Positions 46,311 through 58,761 of a DNA stretch of 64,000 nt are shown one piece after another. Within the stretch, counting starts at the first letter, position 1. Each line of letters opens with the position of its first letter. The position numbers were made by a program, and so were the translations under genes. Under the pieces are notes generated by a model. That model worked only from the letters and a program-made list of their open reading frames with translations, made no database searches and was not told the DNA's origin. Source of the DNA: Peribolospora baueri (taxonomy: Eukaryota; Basidiomycota; Peribolosporomycetes; Peribolosporales; Peribolosporaceae); assembly GCA_029717555.1 (NCBI GenBank), contig JAMDHS010000011.1:186001-250000 (forward strand), given 5' to 3'.

Positions 46311-49300
46311 ATGCGCAAGTTCTTCTCTCGCCTCTCCGGGTCCTCGTCCAAGGACAAACCCCTTCCCACCCCTCCCGAAAAGCCTCTCCCCGACGTAGAC
46401 TCCGTGCCGTACAATGACGAGTCTCCTCACCTCAACAGCATGCCTGGCTCTTTCCCCACCGGACCCAGAGCGACGGGAGCGAGGACCGGAGGATCGGCCG
46501 TCAAGGCGCTGACCGCCCGATGGGAAGCTATGACCACCGGAAGCAGCGCCGACGCAAAACCGTCCGCCGCCGTACCTCCCAGCGGCTCACCAGCCCAATC
46601 GCCTCAGCCGAACGGTTCTGCTCCGCAGTCTTCGACGTCTCCAGCGACTGCCGCTGCTGAGGCGGAGGGAAACGACACCGAGAAAGGCCAAGCGTCCGGA
46701 GCTGGAACTGCCGGTGCGGCGCAGCCGACGAACACGAAAGAGGTGCGAAGACGGAGCACTGCACCCCCTTCTGCAGCAGCAAATATGTCGTCCGGCGGCA
46801 TCAGGAAAGCGGCAGGAAGGGGCACGAGGGGCGAGGCGTCCGGAAGCAGTGGCAGGACCATGGTGGGCAGCGAGAGCGACAAAGAGGGTCCCGACGGCGG
46901 CAAAGGAGGAGGTGCCAAGGGCAGGGAGGGGAAGCAGGTCGCCTTTGTGTCGCCTGCTGGGACACCTGGTAGGTCATCGTCATTCGTGCACCACTTGCGC
47001 TCGATGTCTGACTTGCATATCTTTTCGCCCCGTCTGGAAACACTCGGATAGACTCGGCATCGCTGCTGTCGTCCTTATCGCACGCACCGATCGGCTGCTC
47101 TTTCCCGCTTACCAGGCCCACTATATCGAGCTCCGCCAAGAGGATCCCGGCACATCCTTCCGCTCCTCCTCGGCCAGGCTCCTCTTTGTCCGGTTCCATG
47201 TCCCACAACGCCGCTCAATCCCCCTCCGTCTCCAGTCGAGGGGGCCCCGGCACAAAAGGTGACAAGGACAAAGACGGTCGCCCGACCGTGAGTCGCCCGA
47301 CATCGTCGCCTTCCGCGCAGGCTTCGACGCTCGTCACCAGTGGACCATACCCGCTCTCAGGTCCCGGTCCCATCTCCACGCACAGCTTGACTCTCCATCT
47401 GTCCCATTCCCATGGGGACGAGTTCAGCCACCTTCCCAATTCAATTCCGTTTGCTTCCTCTTCCCTTCGCTCCTCCAGTCCACTCTCCTTCCAGAGTGCT
47501 GGTGGAGGAGCAGCGAGTGCCGGTGCGATTCCCGGCAGTGGAATGGGCTCGACTGCCGTCGGAGGGCCAAGATGGATCAGTCCCAGCCTTGGCGCAGCGG
47601 TAGCAGTTGTGCACTCCTCCAGTCAGTACCAAAATCAAGAGCAGCACTACCAGCAACGTCAGCAGAGCGGCGACCCGCAAATCAATTCCAACGGCGTCCG
47701 ATTCGCCTCTGGAGCACCGCTCAATGAGTCTTTGGGTTCGGCTTCCACCAGTTCGCCCACCAATATTGGCAGTTGGAGCTGGTCAGAGATGACCGAGGAG
47801 GACCTGGTCATGCACTTGGGCCCGAGGGAGAGGACGAGGCAGGAGGTGCTGTGGGAGATTGTAGCGAGTGAGGAGAGGTGCGTCATCGGATTTGGTATCT
47901 CTCGCTTTCATGGTCATCCTCTCCTTTCACAATATTTTCGTCGTTTGCGACAAGGCCACCGCTGATGTGTCTTTGTCTCCTCTTCTTCTGTCGAACAGAT
48001 ATGTGGGCGAGCTCGAAAAGGCCAAAGAGCTCTACATCGATCCACTTCTGCACCCCCTCCGCTTTTCTCCTCCCAACTCGCCCATCCCCTCCGGCCCAGA
48101 ACCGGGCTTTCCATCTTCCTCCGCCCATCAGGTCTCCAGCTCGGGAGGATCCGACGGTCAACCGGCGGAGAGCCTTGATCATCTCCCCATCGCCGCCAGA
48201 TTTCTAACCTCTTCGGCCCTCTCTGCAAGTCCGAACATGTACAGGCCCGACTCGTCGGCTAGCTCTCGCGAGGGAGAGAGCGCGGAAGCCGAAGGCCACA
48301 TGAGCACCATTCGCGACCCCGCTTATGCGGCCCAGGGAGGTGGAAAAGGAGGACGGGGTGTGGCGAACAACCTAATAAACGGGAAGAGGGAGAGCAGAGA
48401 CAGAGGTTTCTTCTCTGGCTTAGGAATCACGTGCGTTCGCAGACCTTCCCTCGTGTTTCTGTTTTCCCCCGCTGCACTTTCAATTGCTAGGCCTGCACGT
48501 TGTTAACGTTAAGCTTAGCTTTTCTGCCCACTTTGACAGTCGTGCCTCGCCCAACATGTCGTCAGTCTCTCTCTCGTCTCAGAAAAAGCAGCAGCAGCCG
48601 GCCCCCACGCCATCTCAGTCCACCGCGACCCCACCGCCCTCGTCGACGCCGCCGCATGGCGTCCGCAGTAAGCTCCATAAACGCCGGTCCGTCTCGTCAG
48701 GCCATCAGCACACCCCCTCCGATCTTAACCACTCGCTCTCCCCGCCCCTGCGGGAGGTGCTCGAAGTGCTCTCCTCCGGTCTCGTCGAGGGTCACGCTCT
48801 TCTCTCCGAAGGGCTCAAGAGGAGATACGAAGAGCAGTGGCCGCTCGTGCGCTCCCTTGCGGACATCTTCCTCGAACATGCGGACATACTCAAGAGCTAC
48901 AACACATATGTTCTCGGTCTCGAGGCTGCGTTGAGGGAGGTGGACGCGGCAGTGGAGGCGGCGAGGGGAGGAAAGAAGAAGAGGGGAGAGCTTGAGGAGA
49001 GGCAGAAGTTGGGAAGGGTGATCATGGTGAGCGAGTCGGCCGTCCCATTTGTCTCTTTGTCTGCCCCCTTTCTTTCAAAGCTTGGCTAACCGCAGACTTT
49101 TCGTTCTTTGGGTTTTTACCTTCCTACGCTGCTGGCGTTGGTTTTTCTGGCAGATGCTCGAAGCGAGAGCCTCAGAACGTGGAGAGTGTGGTTTGGCCAT
49201 CTTTCTCTCCAAGCCCTTCCAGCGGCTGCTCAAATATCCGCTCCTGTTCCAGAATTTGCTCTTCCACACCGACCCTAGCACGTACGAGTTTGAGGTGCGC

Positions 49301-50992
49301 TTTTTTCGGTAGTTTTCGGCTCGTCCGTCTTCACTAGGATCAAGTGGCCTCACGATGAGAGCTGACGCTTAATCACACGTCCGTTCTACCGACGACAGAG
49401 CACGGTGGCCATGGTGGCGGAAGTGGAAAGAATCGTGAGGTCGATCGAGGACGAAAAGATGAATGCGGATGAGCGCGACAAGACAAGGGACGCGTTTGCG
49501 CGGATCGAAGGTTTGAAGGACAAGGTGCGCATCTCCATCCCACTCCCTGTCGAAGTGCTCTTCTCTTACGTTGACGAACGTTTTCATTTCCCTCGCTTCG
49601 ACTCGCCAGCGCCTCATGGCTCCTCTCACTACAAGACTTCTCTTGGAAGAGCGGCCTCTGTACGAGGACTCACGGCCCCGAAGAGCTGTGTCAGACGGCC
49701 TACCCAACGAGACATCCAACACTCCACGGCGCTCCCAGCCCACGGTCCTACATGGCACGAACTCGATGATGAAGGACAAGCGCTCGTTCAGGCGCCTCAG
49801 CGACTTCCTGCAGAGCGAGGGCGGCAACGGCCCGCCTGCGATGGGAAGCAAGCGCGATCTCTGGCTCGTTCGGTTCAACGACGTCGAGTTACGGTGTCAG
49901 CGCGTAGGCATCACAGCACTTCCCATGGCCAGCACGAGCGGTGTCAAGGGCGGCGAAGGAGGGCAAGGGGCCGAAGGTGCGGACGCTCTGGCAGCGCCCG
50001 ATCTGACGACTAAGGAGAGGAAAAAGGAGAGCAAGGACAAGCTCAAGGCGCTGCGCAACAAGACTCTCAAGAGCCGCACTCGCAACCTGTATAAATTCCT
50101 CGCTATCGAGGCTTGGACTCTTCAGGACAGTGACGGTCGGCCTGGTTTGACGAGCATGGAGGACATTGCCCGCAGCCGATCGGGGGCCAATGGAACCATC
50201 TTACAAAGCCCGGCAGAGGAGGAGGAGAGCGAGAGCGATGACGACGGCGTGGTTGCCGGCGATGGGTGGACTCGTCAGCGGCACAGCAAGATGAGCTTCT
50301 CTTACGGAGGGCATGACAAGATCGAGCCCCGTCAGCCGCCTTTCGACCCCGCCGCGCTCGTGCCGTCGCGCTCTCCCGCCAACGCAAGCGCTGGCGGTCC
50401 GCACACGCGACCGCCCGGTGCCACTCGACCGCGGTCCAACTCGAAGGACGCCCGCGACTTTGGCCCCGGTATTAGAGACAGAACGTCCACCGGCCCGACG
50501 TCGTCCGCGAGTCCTCCGCCGGCCGCCACGGCCGCCGCCACCGCTGCGCACGCTCGGCGGCAGCAAGACAAGTTCGCAGGCCGTCTCAGAAGCGAGGTCG
50601 GATCGGGGCCCGAGGTACTGCGGGGAGCGAGTCGGCAGAGCTCGACGAGTACGGGAGGCGGCGGAGCCGGCCCTCGTGCGCCAAGCCGGGCGACGACGGC
50701 GACGACAGCGACGATGACCACAACCGACGGCGCTGCTTCATTGGTCGTCGGCGATGCCAGCTCTGTCGCACCCGACTCGGCGACGACAGCGAGCGTGAGG
50801 AGCACGGCGCTGAGCTTGGCGCCTAGCACGATGAGCACCGCCACGGGGGCCAGTCAGAGGACGGCGGGGACGATCAAGGGTCGTCGGATGAGCTCGCCGA
50901 ACGTTCAGGCGGCTCGCACTGCTCTCAGGAGCCCCGGTCCCGGTCCGGCGGACGCCCCTTCGCCTGCGAGGGTCCAGCCGCCGTGGTTGTGA
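46311..50992 (+). CDS. Rho guanine-nucleotide exchange factor (DH domain)
   Basis: Activator of Rho-family GTPases, expected at sites of polarised growth or the cell cortex. Seven exons (46311-46968, 47052-47877, 47999-48430, 48540-49026, 49154-49294, 49399-49524, 49610-50992) give 1350 residues. After about 480 disordered residues the DH domain begins with TRQEVLWEIVASEERYVGEL. A Ser/Pro/Gly-rich insert of roughly 200 residues follows. The domain resumes with REVLEVLSSGLVEGHALLSE, SLADIFLEHADILKSYNTYV and the conserved FLSKPFQRLLKYPLLFQNLL. A PH-like segment follows at about 940-1060 (KRDLWLVRFNDVELRCQRVG and RTRNLYKFLAIEAW). The last 280 residues are disordered and Ser/Thr/Ala rich. The start is the ATG at 46311 (MRKFFSRLSGSSSKDKPLPT); the frame reaches further up only with GTG. 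The particular RhoGEF subfamily is uncertain. Confidence 0.85.
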
Positions 50993-51759
50993 GGGGTCCC
51001 CTCCACCATTCGCAACTCTTTTTTTCTTCGCCAGAGATTCTTTAGGATCGTTTCTTCGGTTCGCAAATTCGTATCATACCCGTCTCTTCACCCCGTGTAC
51101 CATTCATTCCTTCGTTTCGGCGCGGGCGACGACGGCCTCAGTCGGTCGTTTGCGTGGTCCGCCTAGGCTAATTCATCTTGATCTTCGTCCTGCCCTCCCC
51201 CCTCTTTAACCTCCCTAACCCCCCGGTCCCGTTCTATCTCTCTCTCTCTCTTTCTCTCTTCTCCGACGACCAGACGGCGTTCGTGTTCGTCCACTACACA
51301 CCACACACCCTCCTCGTTCGTTCGTCGGCCTAGTTCGTTTATTTACCTCGGGCGTTATATCTCCGGGAAAGAATTTCTACCCTTTTTCGTTTTCTGGTTT
51401 TGACGGTTCGGTCGTGACTCGGCCGTAAGAAGGATGAAAAGAGACAATGAGACGAGAGAGAACGTAAAGGAGGCCCATCCATCCATTACGACCGCGGCGT
51501 GGGTTGGCTGGTTCAAGGCGGAGTGGGAGTCGGCGCCTGGCCGATCGATCGATGCCGATGGGGAGGCGGGGCAGCATTAGCAGCAGATGAATGAGGCTTA
51601 AGCGTAGCAAATCGAATGCTCGTACATACATACGTACGTACGTATGTACGAACAAACCGGACGTGGTGTGACGTGACAAGCAAAAGAGACGAGACAAGAC
51701 AAGACGGGCGGGGCGGGACGGGTTGACGAAACCGAAACGGGAAACCGAACCGACGACAC

Positions 51760-51793
<34 letters not shown>

Positions 51794-52296
51794 GAAGAAG
51801 AAGTAGGCTTTGCTTCTGCTGCATGCGTACACACATGACCGTACCGTACTGTACCGCACAGCACCGTACTGTACCGTACTGGAAAGAAAAGAAAAGAAAA
51901 AGTAAGAAGAGGGTATGTATGGGAAGATGGAAAGATGATGAAGAAAGTGGAGGGACGACCAGACAGGAGAGGATAGGACAGTACCAGACCAGACGGGACG
52001 AGATGGGGGTGGAACGAAGAGAAAGGAAGAAAGAAAGAAAAAGAAAAAGAAAAGAAAAGGCGAGAGCGGGAGCGAGAGCGAGATGGCGCGGCACACAAGT
52101 GCAACACAGGGCAGCACAGCACACACGTTCGTGGGTTCGTAGGTTCATATCGTAGGGTTCGTAGAGTAAAGGGGAAAGACGGCCGGTCGAACGGAAGACG
52201 AAGGAGATTGGGAAAGGAAGAGAATCGGGCCGTCAAAGAAAAGGTTCCCATGGCGCGAACTTGACTTGGAGAAAAGAAAAAGGAAGAAAAGGAAGA
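50993..52296. other. Convergent intergenic region with simple repeats
   Basis: About 1.3 kb between the 3' ends of the RhoGEF and kelch-BTB genes. It contains a palindromic TACGTACGTACGTATGTAC stretch near 51628-51650, a (GA)n tract at 51762-51791, tandem CCGTACTGTAC-like units at about 51840-51882, and A/G-rich DNA at 52020-52060. No gene is seen; long minus-strand frames are Ser/Leu/Phe-rich shadows of the A/G-rich strand. Confidence 0.45.
51762..51791. repeat. (GA)n microsatellite
   Basis: Fifteen GA units in the convergent intergenic region. Confidence 0.9.
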
Positions 52297-55200
52297 CTAC
52301 CGCCGTCGGTGCAGCTCATGGGGGTGCGAATGTGCGTCGATAAAGCTGCCAGCCAAGTTGGGCGTCGTTGGCGTGTTCGGCGCCATGGCCATCGAGCTCG
52401 GGCTGAAAGGTCCTGGAGGACCGCCGGGGACGAGCCCGCCGCCGGGACCGGAGGGACGGAGGGGAGGAGGTGGGCCGGCGCGCATGCCGCCCGGCGTCAT
52501 TGCTCGCGGAGGTCGCCCGCCGGGCGAGAAGGGCCCCCCGGAGCCGAGCGCCTCGACGCTCGGTCTGTGCGCAATCTGCCCATCGTAGCCTCCGCCGGGG
52601 GGACCGAAGGTGGCCTTGTGAGGCGACGTGGTGCTGGTCGGCAGGAAGCCTTGTGCGGACGAAGGCGAGGGCTGACCCATGTGAAAGTACGACGACGACG
52701 GCGACGACGACTGATGCGCGTCGGAGACACCGGAGGAGAGCGAGGGTACCGACGATGGGGGAGCCGTCGACGGCGGGCTTCTTTCGGAGGAGCGAAAGAT
52801 GTTGGAGAAGCGCTTCTTGCCGAGCGTCGACTTGATGTTGAGCGACGCGCTCGGTGGGGCCGGCTGCTGCTGGCCTCGTCGGAAGCGGCTGCCGCCGTCG
52901 CCGGAGACGGAGACGAGGCCGCTGGGCGTGACGCTCCGCACGGCGTCTTGGGTGGCGAGGCCCAGGATGCGGTCCGCCTTGGAGGCAACGGTGCGCTTGG
53001 GGCGGCGGCCGAACTCGGTCTCTTCGTCAAACAGGCTGCCCACCGAACTACCTCCATCGTCGTCCAGACTGCCGTCGTTCTCCGCCGTCGTCGTTCGAGG
53101 CCCAACGGCTGCGGGGCGTTGCCCCTGCTCAGAGCGACTGCGCATGATGTCGTTCGTTTGGGCCGCCGCGGCAGCGCTATGGATCGAGGAGACGGACGAT
53201 GGCTTGGATCCGGCTTGAGCCGGATACGCGCCAGGACGGAAGGACGAAGGGGCGGCGGTTCCCTGCGGCGCGGGAGGGATGGACCCGGCAGGAGGCTCTG
53301 TCCGCTCGGCGGCCTGACCCTGCAAGGTGAGCGACCACCTCCGGGCTTGAGCGGCGGACCGACCGGAAGATTGGGCGACGGAAGAAGAAGTGAGGCCGGA
53401 CGAGGCGAGGCTCTGCCTCGGGTCCGCCTGCTGTGTGGTCCGCTTGTTCGACGACATGACCGCTTTGAGCGCTCTGCGGTCATCCCCGTCGGAGTACGTA
53501 CGTACGGATGGGACGTGATAGAGGGAGAGGGAGAGGGGCAAGGCGAAAGCTTCCGTCAGGATCACTCGCTCAAGACGGGAGGCCGGACCGAAAAAAAGGG
53601 CGTGCAGAGGACTCACCGAACCTGTAAAGCCGTACACCCTCCCAAGCTAGCCATCTCGTACACGCCCACCGCGTTCTTTGCCGCCGTCGCCGCGTCCACA
53701 AACGGCGCTGGCGCTGGCACTGGCGCGGACGTGGACGTGGAAGTGGACGCCTGGGCACGGGCACTGCTGCCAGCAGCGTCCCTGCTGAGCGCGACGTGGG
53801 CGGCGTGGGTGACCCAGTCGCCGAGGTCGACGAGGCTGTACGTTTTGGCGAGGACGAGAAGAGAGGCGAGGACGGAGGGGTGGAGCTGGAGGGGCGTGCA
53901 GAGGGAGAGGGTATGGAGGTACTGCAGGAAGGCGAGCACGACGGGAAGGGGGAGCGGCATCTGTAGGTGTCGCGGCAAAAGCCTTGTGGGCAAGCCGGCG
54001 GTCGGGTCTTTCTCGGTATCGGTGCCGCCGCCGCCGCCGCCGCTGCCGCCATCATCATCGTCGATCAAAATCTCGTCGTCGTCGCCAAGCAGGTCAAGCT
54101 GTTTGGCAGCGGCTTTCGTCTGACGCGCCCAGTCGGCCATCCTGTCCTTGAACCACGGCCAACGATCGATGAGCACCTTTCTGCTCGCTGGCACGCTCCT
54201 GCCGTCCTCGGCGATCACCTCAAAGTCTGCGCCGGCGGCCAAACCAACGGCCCCTTCTCCTCCTCCTCCTCCTCCTGACGATGCGCCCATGCCAAGCCCA
54301 CCGCCGGGCGGAAAGCCGGCGAGGAACTCGAGCGCCCACTCTTCCGCCTCCGCCGCCATCCTCCGCACGGGAGGCTGGTAGATGCCAAAGCTCTCGAGCT
54401 CAACAAAGGCGACGTGCTCAAAGTTGGTCTGGCGGTGGTTGTAGTCCTCCACGAGGTCACGGCCCTTGTGTCCGAGGACGACGAGCCTGTTCCTGCCGGC
54501 CAGCTTGCTCGCCCCCGCCGGTGCGCCGGCCCAGAGGACGCCGCGATTCCAGCTGCCGCTGGCAAAGGTGGAGCCGGCATCGATGCGGGACCATGTGAGG
54601 GTACGGAGGTCGAGGCTCCAGATGCTGAACGTCTGGCTCGTGTTGGCGAGGTAGGTGCCGCAGATGATCATGTGATGACCCAGGATAGCGCCGGTTGGGA
54701 AACGAAGGCCGGGCGGGAGGGCGACGCCGGACATGGATGCCGAACGTTCGGTGATGGTGACAGGGGGGGGGGCGGAAGAGGAGGCGGAGGCGCCGAAGCC
54801 GGGATGGGTGGGCGTGGGAGTGGCAATGTCCGAGGTGGACGGAGACACGCGCCCGCTGGCCGAAGACGGAGGCTGAGTGGTGAGGAAGCGGTTGCCGGTC
54901 GGGGCCGAACCGGCGGCGGGAGTGAAAGCGAGCACCTCGAGCTCGCGCTTGACGTCGGTAAAATTGTAGTTCGAGTAGACGAACACGGGCAGCGGCCGCT
55001 CGGGCTGGGGAGGTACGCTGACGGGCAACCTGGAGAGCGGGGTGGGCAAACGGCCGGGAGCGGTTGCGGAGATGGGGGAGGCGAGAGAGCCGCTGCTGCT
55101 GCCGGGGAGTTGTTGCTGATGGAAAGAGTTTCTGGCATCGCCACCGCCGCCACCGCCGCCACCGCCGCCGGCGGCACCGGACAGAGTCGAAGCGGGCGTG

Positions 55201-56209
55201 GTGAGGGCGGTGATGGAGGAAGAGGAGCCGGTCACCGAGCTGTCCCTCCAGCTCGCGGCGTAGCTGTGACTCGAGCTTGTGGGCGTCTGGGAAGGAACGG
55301 TGCCGGTGCTGGCGGCGCTGTCTCCCCTCGCGCGACCGCTGGCGTTGCTGGCTGCGCCGCTGGCCGAAGCCGCGGCGCTGCCGCTTCTGCTTCTTCTTCC
55401 TCCTCCGTTCACGACACCCAACTGCGAGTCCGATCCATCCTCCATGTGGCCCCCGCCTTGGAGCTCCCACGCGGCGCTGACGGCCAAGCTGCGATAGGAG
55501 CCGCACTGTCTCGGATGGGCGACGGTGTGGATCCATCGTCGAGAGGGGAGGTCAAAGACGTTGATCTCCTCGACGTAAACATTGTTCATGTCCTGTCCGC
55601 CGATGATCACGAGACGGTCCGAGGTGAGTGCGGACAAGTGGGCGTACCGAGGAGGGGGCCTGTAGTCGGGAGAGCCTGGAGGCGGGGATGAGGAGGCGGA
55701 GGGAGGCGAACCAAAGTCCAAGTCCCAGGACTGGGTAGCAAGATCAAAGGCGAGAACCTCGTCCAAGACACAGAGCTCCTCGTTTCCGCCCTCGGCGTAT
55801 CCCATGCCGCCGAAGAAGATGATCTTTTCCTTCCACACGTCGGCGGTGTGGAAGTAGCGGGGCCGAGGTAGACGGGGAGGTGGGGTGGTGGAGCCGTTGG
55901 CGGAGAGGGAAGAAGAAGAAGGTTCGGCGGAGGAAACCTTGCGCCAGAGGAGGTGTTCTAGATCGAGCTCGTAAAGGTCGGCGACCATGCGGCGGGTGCT
56001 GACGAGACGGCCACCGAAGAGGTAGAGCTTGCCTGCGGGGACGATGGTCGTCGATGCGCCCTGCAAGCGAAGGGAAGGGAAAAGAAGTGGGTGGGCGAGA
56101 GGAAGGATGGGAGAGGGAGGCGAGGAGAAGGACATACCACCAAAGGAGGAGGGATGTCTCCGGAGCACTGATGCCAGTGCGAGCTCAAGCTGGCGAGGGA
56201 TGCGTGCAT
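52297..56209 (-). CDS. Kelch-BTB regulator, Mds3/Pmd1/Ral2-like
   Basis: Three exons (56138-56209, 53617-56060, 52297-53473) give 1230 residues. Kelch-type blades follow the start: ASTTIVPAGKLYLFGGRLVS, then RPRYFHTADVWKEKIIFFGG, then PRYAHLSALTSDRLVIIGGQ, each with the Gly-Gly pair and a later Trp. A low-complexity Ser/Gly insert follows, then one more blade (ILGHHMIICGTYLANTSQTF). A BTB-like fold at about 635-790 starts ADFEVIAEDGRSVPASRKVL and contains MPLPLPVVLAFLQYLHTLSL then VLASLLVLAKTYSLVDLGDW. The last 400 residues are disordered. Kelch blades followed by this BTB arrangement recall yeast Mds3/Pmd1 and fission-yeast Ral2, regulators linked to TOR/Ras signalling, morphogenesis and meiosis. 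The kelch-BTB call is firm; the orthology is a recollection of motif style and less sure. Confidence 0.78.
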
Positions 56210-58761
56210 GGTGGGCGGGATGGGGAAGGGAGAGGGGACGAAGGAGGAAGAAGGGCGAGGGCCGGGTTAAGGTGGTGGGCGCCTGCCGAACGGTTCTCTC
56301 CGTGTCCGTCCGTCCACGCGTGAGCGAGGCGGAAGTGTACCGGGCGGCAGGGCGAGGGCGGGGAGGAGGGAGAGGTAAGAGGAGAAAGAGAGAAGTGAAG
56401 GGAGGAGACGGAGATGAAGAGGAGAAGGATGGCGGTGGATTGGTGGATCGTCGTCGTGGTCGTGGTCGTGATCGTCGGCGGTCGGTGTTGGCTGGTCGGT
56501 CGAGGGTGAGTGAATGGTATGTGTGCTGGAGGGTGGAGGGAGGCGGAGGTGGTGACGGAGGGAGGCGGGAGGTGGAGCGCGATGAGATGGGCGGTGGGGG
56601 CGGTGGTGGAGAAGGGAGATGGTGGTGAGGGGAAGAAGAGGCGACGAGACTGTCGACCTCGACGGCGGCGACCAAGGCGAAGACTGGAGAGCGACTCGGG
56701 TCGGCACTGCGGCGACAAGACGAGGCGAGGCGAGGCGAGGCGAGGAGGACGATGACGACGACGACGATGATGACGATGACGATGACGATGGAGGTTGGAG
56801 GAGGACGACGAGGACAACAACGACAACAATGACAGCCGCTCCTCTCTCTCACCGACCCGTGACGAGGTGAAAGAAAGAAAGAAAGAAAGAAAGAAAAGAG
56901 GCAAGCAAGGATGGAAGGGAGGAGAACTGGGAGAGAAGGAAAAGAATTCCCTTGTCTTTCTTTCTTTTCCCCTCTCAGCTTCGTTCGCCCTGCGCCCGAA
57001 CCGGCCGGCCGTGCTGAGTGGCTGGCTGCGTGAAGGGACGGACGGGACGGCGTACTCGGCGCGCGTGCGCTCGGACCAGATGCCGGACAGCGTCACAGGC
57101 AAGAGGGAGAGGGAGGGGTAGAAGGGGCGAGAGGATAGGAAAGGAGACGACGACGACGACACACGACACGAAATCAGAAGGACGGTATCGAAACTGATGG
57201 ACACTCTCACTCTCACTACGTTGTCACGCATCGCACCGGAAAGCGGCCGCGGCTCCTGACGCTGGCCGGCCAGCTCTTCGTTCGTTCCTGTATGTCACGC
57301 ACGACGACATGGACGGACATTGGATATGGACATGAACCCACACGGACACGGATATGGGTCGGTCGTGCCTGCGCCCCCGTTCAACCAACCGGTCCCTTGG
57401 TTGGACTTTGAAGCCAGCTATGGCTATTCGTCCTGCCCGGTTCACCCGCTCGTCGTGTCTGTCGTCCACGAAAGAAGAGAGTCGCTCATCACATAGCCGG
57501 ACGGAGGGAGGGACAGACAGGGCTTGAGAGACGGAACAAGACAGAAAGACAGACTGACGCCACCTCAAGCTCCACTCGCCCGTCTGCGCCAACGGCCGAT
57601 GACGAGCGGGAGGAAGGCAAGGCAAGGCAAGCGTAAGTGTTGTTGTCCGCCTCCTCCCTAACCCTCGTCGACCTCTTTTCGATGAAGCCAGGGAGCCACT
57701 TACAACAATCTAATCTACACCTTCGCTCCCATCCCATCTGTCACAACACCCGCTAAGGCACACACCAACACACCACCCACCACTACGCAACGGCGCGGCG
57801 CAGACGGAGGCAAAGGCGGAAGGCGACAGGCGACAGAGGCGAGCGAGGGAAGAAAGAAAGAAAGGAGAGAAAGAAAGACGGCGGCCGTACGTACGTCCAT
57901 CTGTGCGTACGTATCCTTTGCTCGGCTCCACTCCAATCACAAACCTTGTGCCTCGAGCACCAACCAGTGCCTGCCACGTCCGGTCCAGCGCCCAACCAAC
58001 CAACCAACCAACGAACCGAACCAACCGATCTACTCTGCTCGCCTCGCCAACGTCACACGCCCCCTCCCTCCCTCCATCTATCATGAAACCCTGCCAGTAA
58101 TATAGCTTCTGGGATTGGTCAGTACATAGCCAGACTGGACCCAAAAGTGGCCTTCACTGGCTTAGATGGATTGGATTGTGTTTTCCCAAATTCAATCCTC
58201 AACCTCCCTCCCTCACTCCCTCCCTCCCTCCGTGCCTGCTGAAATGCGAATCCGAGCCCTCTTCCTAACCCTACTCCATCCCTTCCGCCGCTCCGTCGTC
58301 TTCGTCGTTGTTGCCAACCCGGAGCGAAAGCAAAGCAAGAGCAAGGTATGGTAGGACGGGCGAAGCGGGGCGACGTGTGTACGCACGCATGTGACCCTGG
58401 CGACAGCGACACAGCGGCACAGCGACACCGTCACCGTCACCGGCACCGTCAGCGTCCGCGCGCAATGATCCCATCTTAGCGGATATATTTCTACACTCGA
58501 CTCGCTCGCTATCCGATAGCTCGTCTTGTCTTGTCGCAAGAGAGACAAGTGCAGTCCAGACAAGACAAAGACGATCCAGTCCTCGTTCTCCGCCGTCCGG
58601 TCTGCCGCGCTGAGAAGGACGCAAGTGAGGGTGCGAAGAAAAGAAAAGAAAAATAAAGACAAAACGTAATAGTACGAGAGCCAAGTACACGAACCAGAGG
58701 AGCAAAGGCGAAGAAGAAGACCACAAAAAACAACAAAAAAAACTGCTCGGAAAACGCTCGC
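56210..58761. other. Intergenic, upstream of the kelch-BTB gene
   Basis: About 2.55 kb between tandem minus-strand genes. Contains CGAGG repeats near 56720-56742, GAC/GATGAC triplets at 56746-56795, a (GAAA)n tract, and several C/T- or G/A-rich blocks. Open frames are strand-biased composition products. No gene, RNA or transposon recognised; probably promoter of the kelch-BTB gene and the 3' end of the right-hand gene. Confidence 0.42.
56870..56896. repeat. (GAAA)n microsatellite
   Basis: About six AAAG units in the intergenic region. Confidence 0.85.

Noticed and set aside
51760-51890. Regularly spaced short repeats resembling a CRISPR array
   Set aside because: Simple-sequence microsatellites without unique spacers, in a eukaryotic context.
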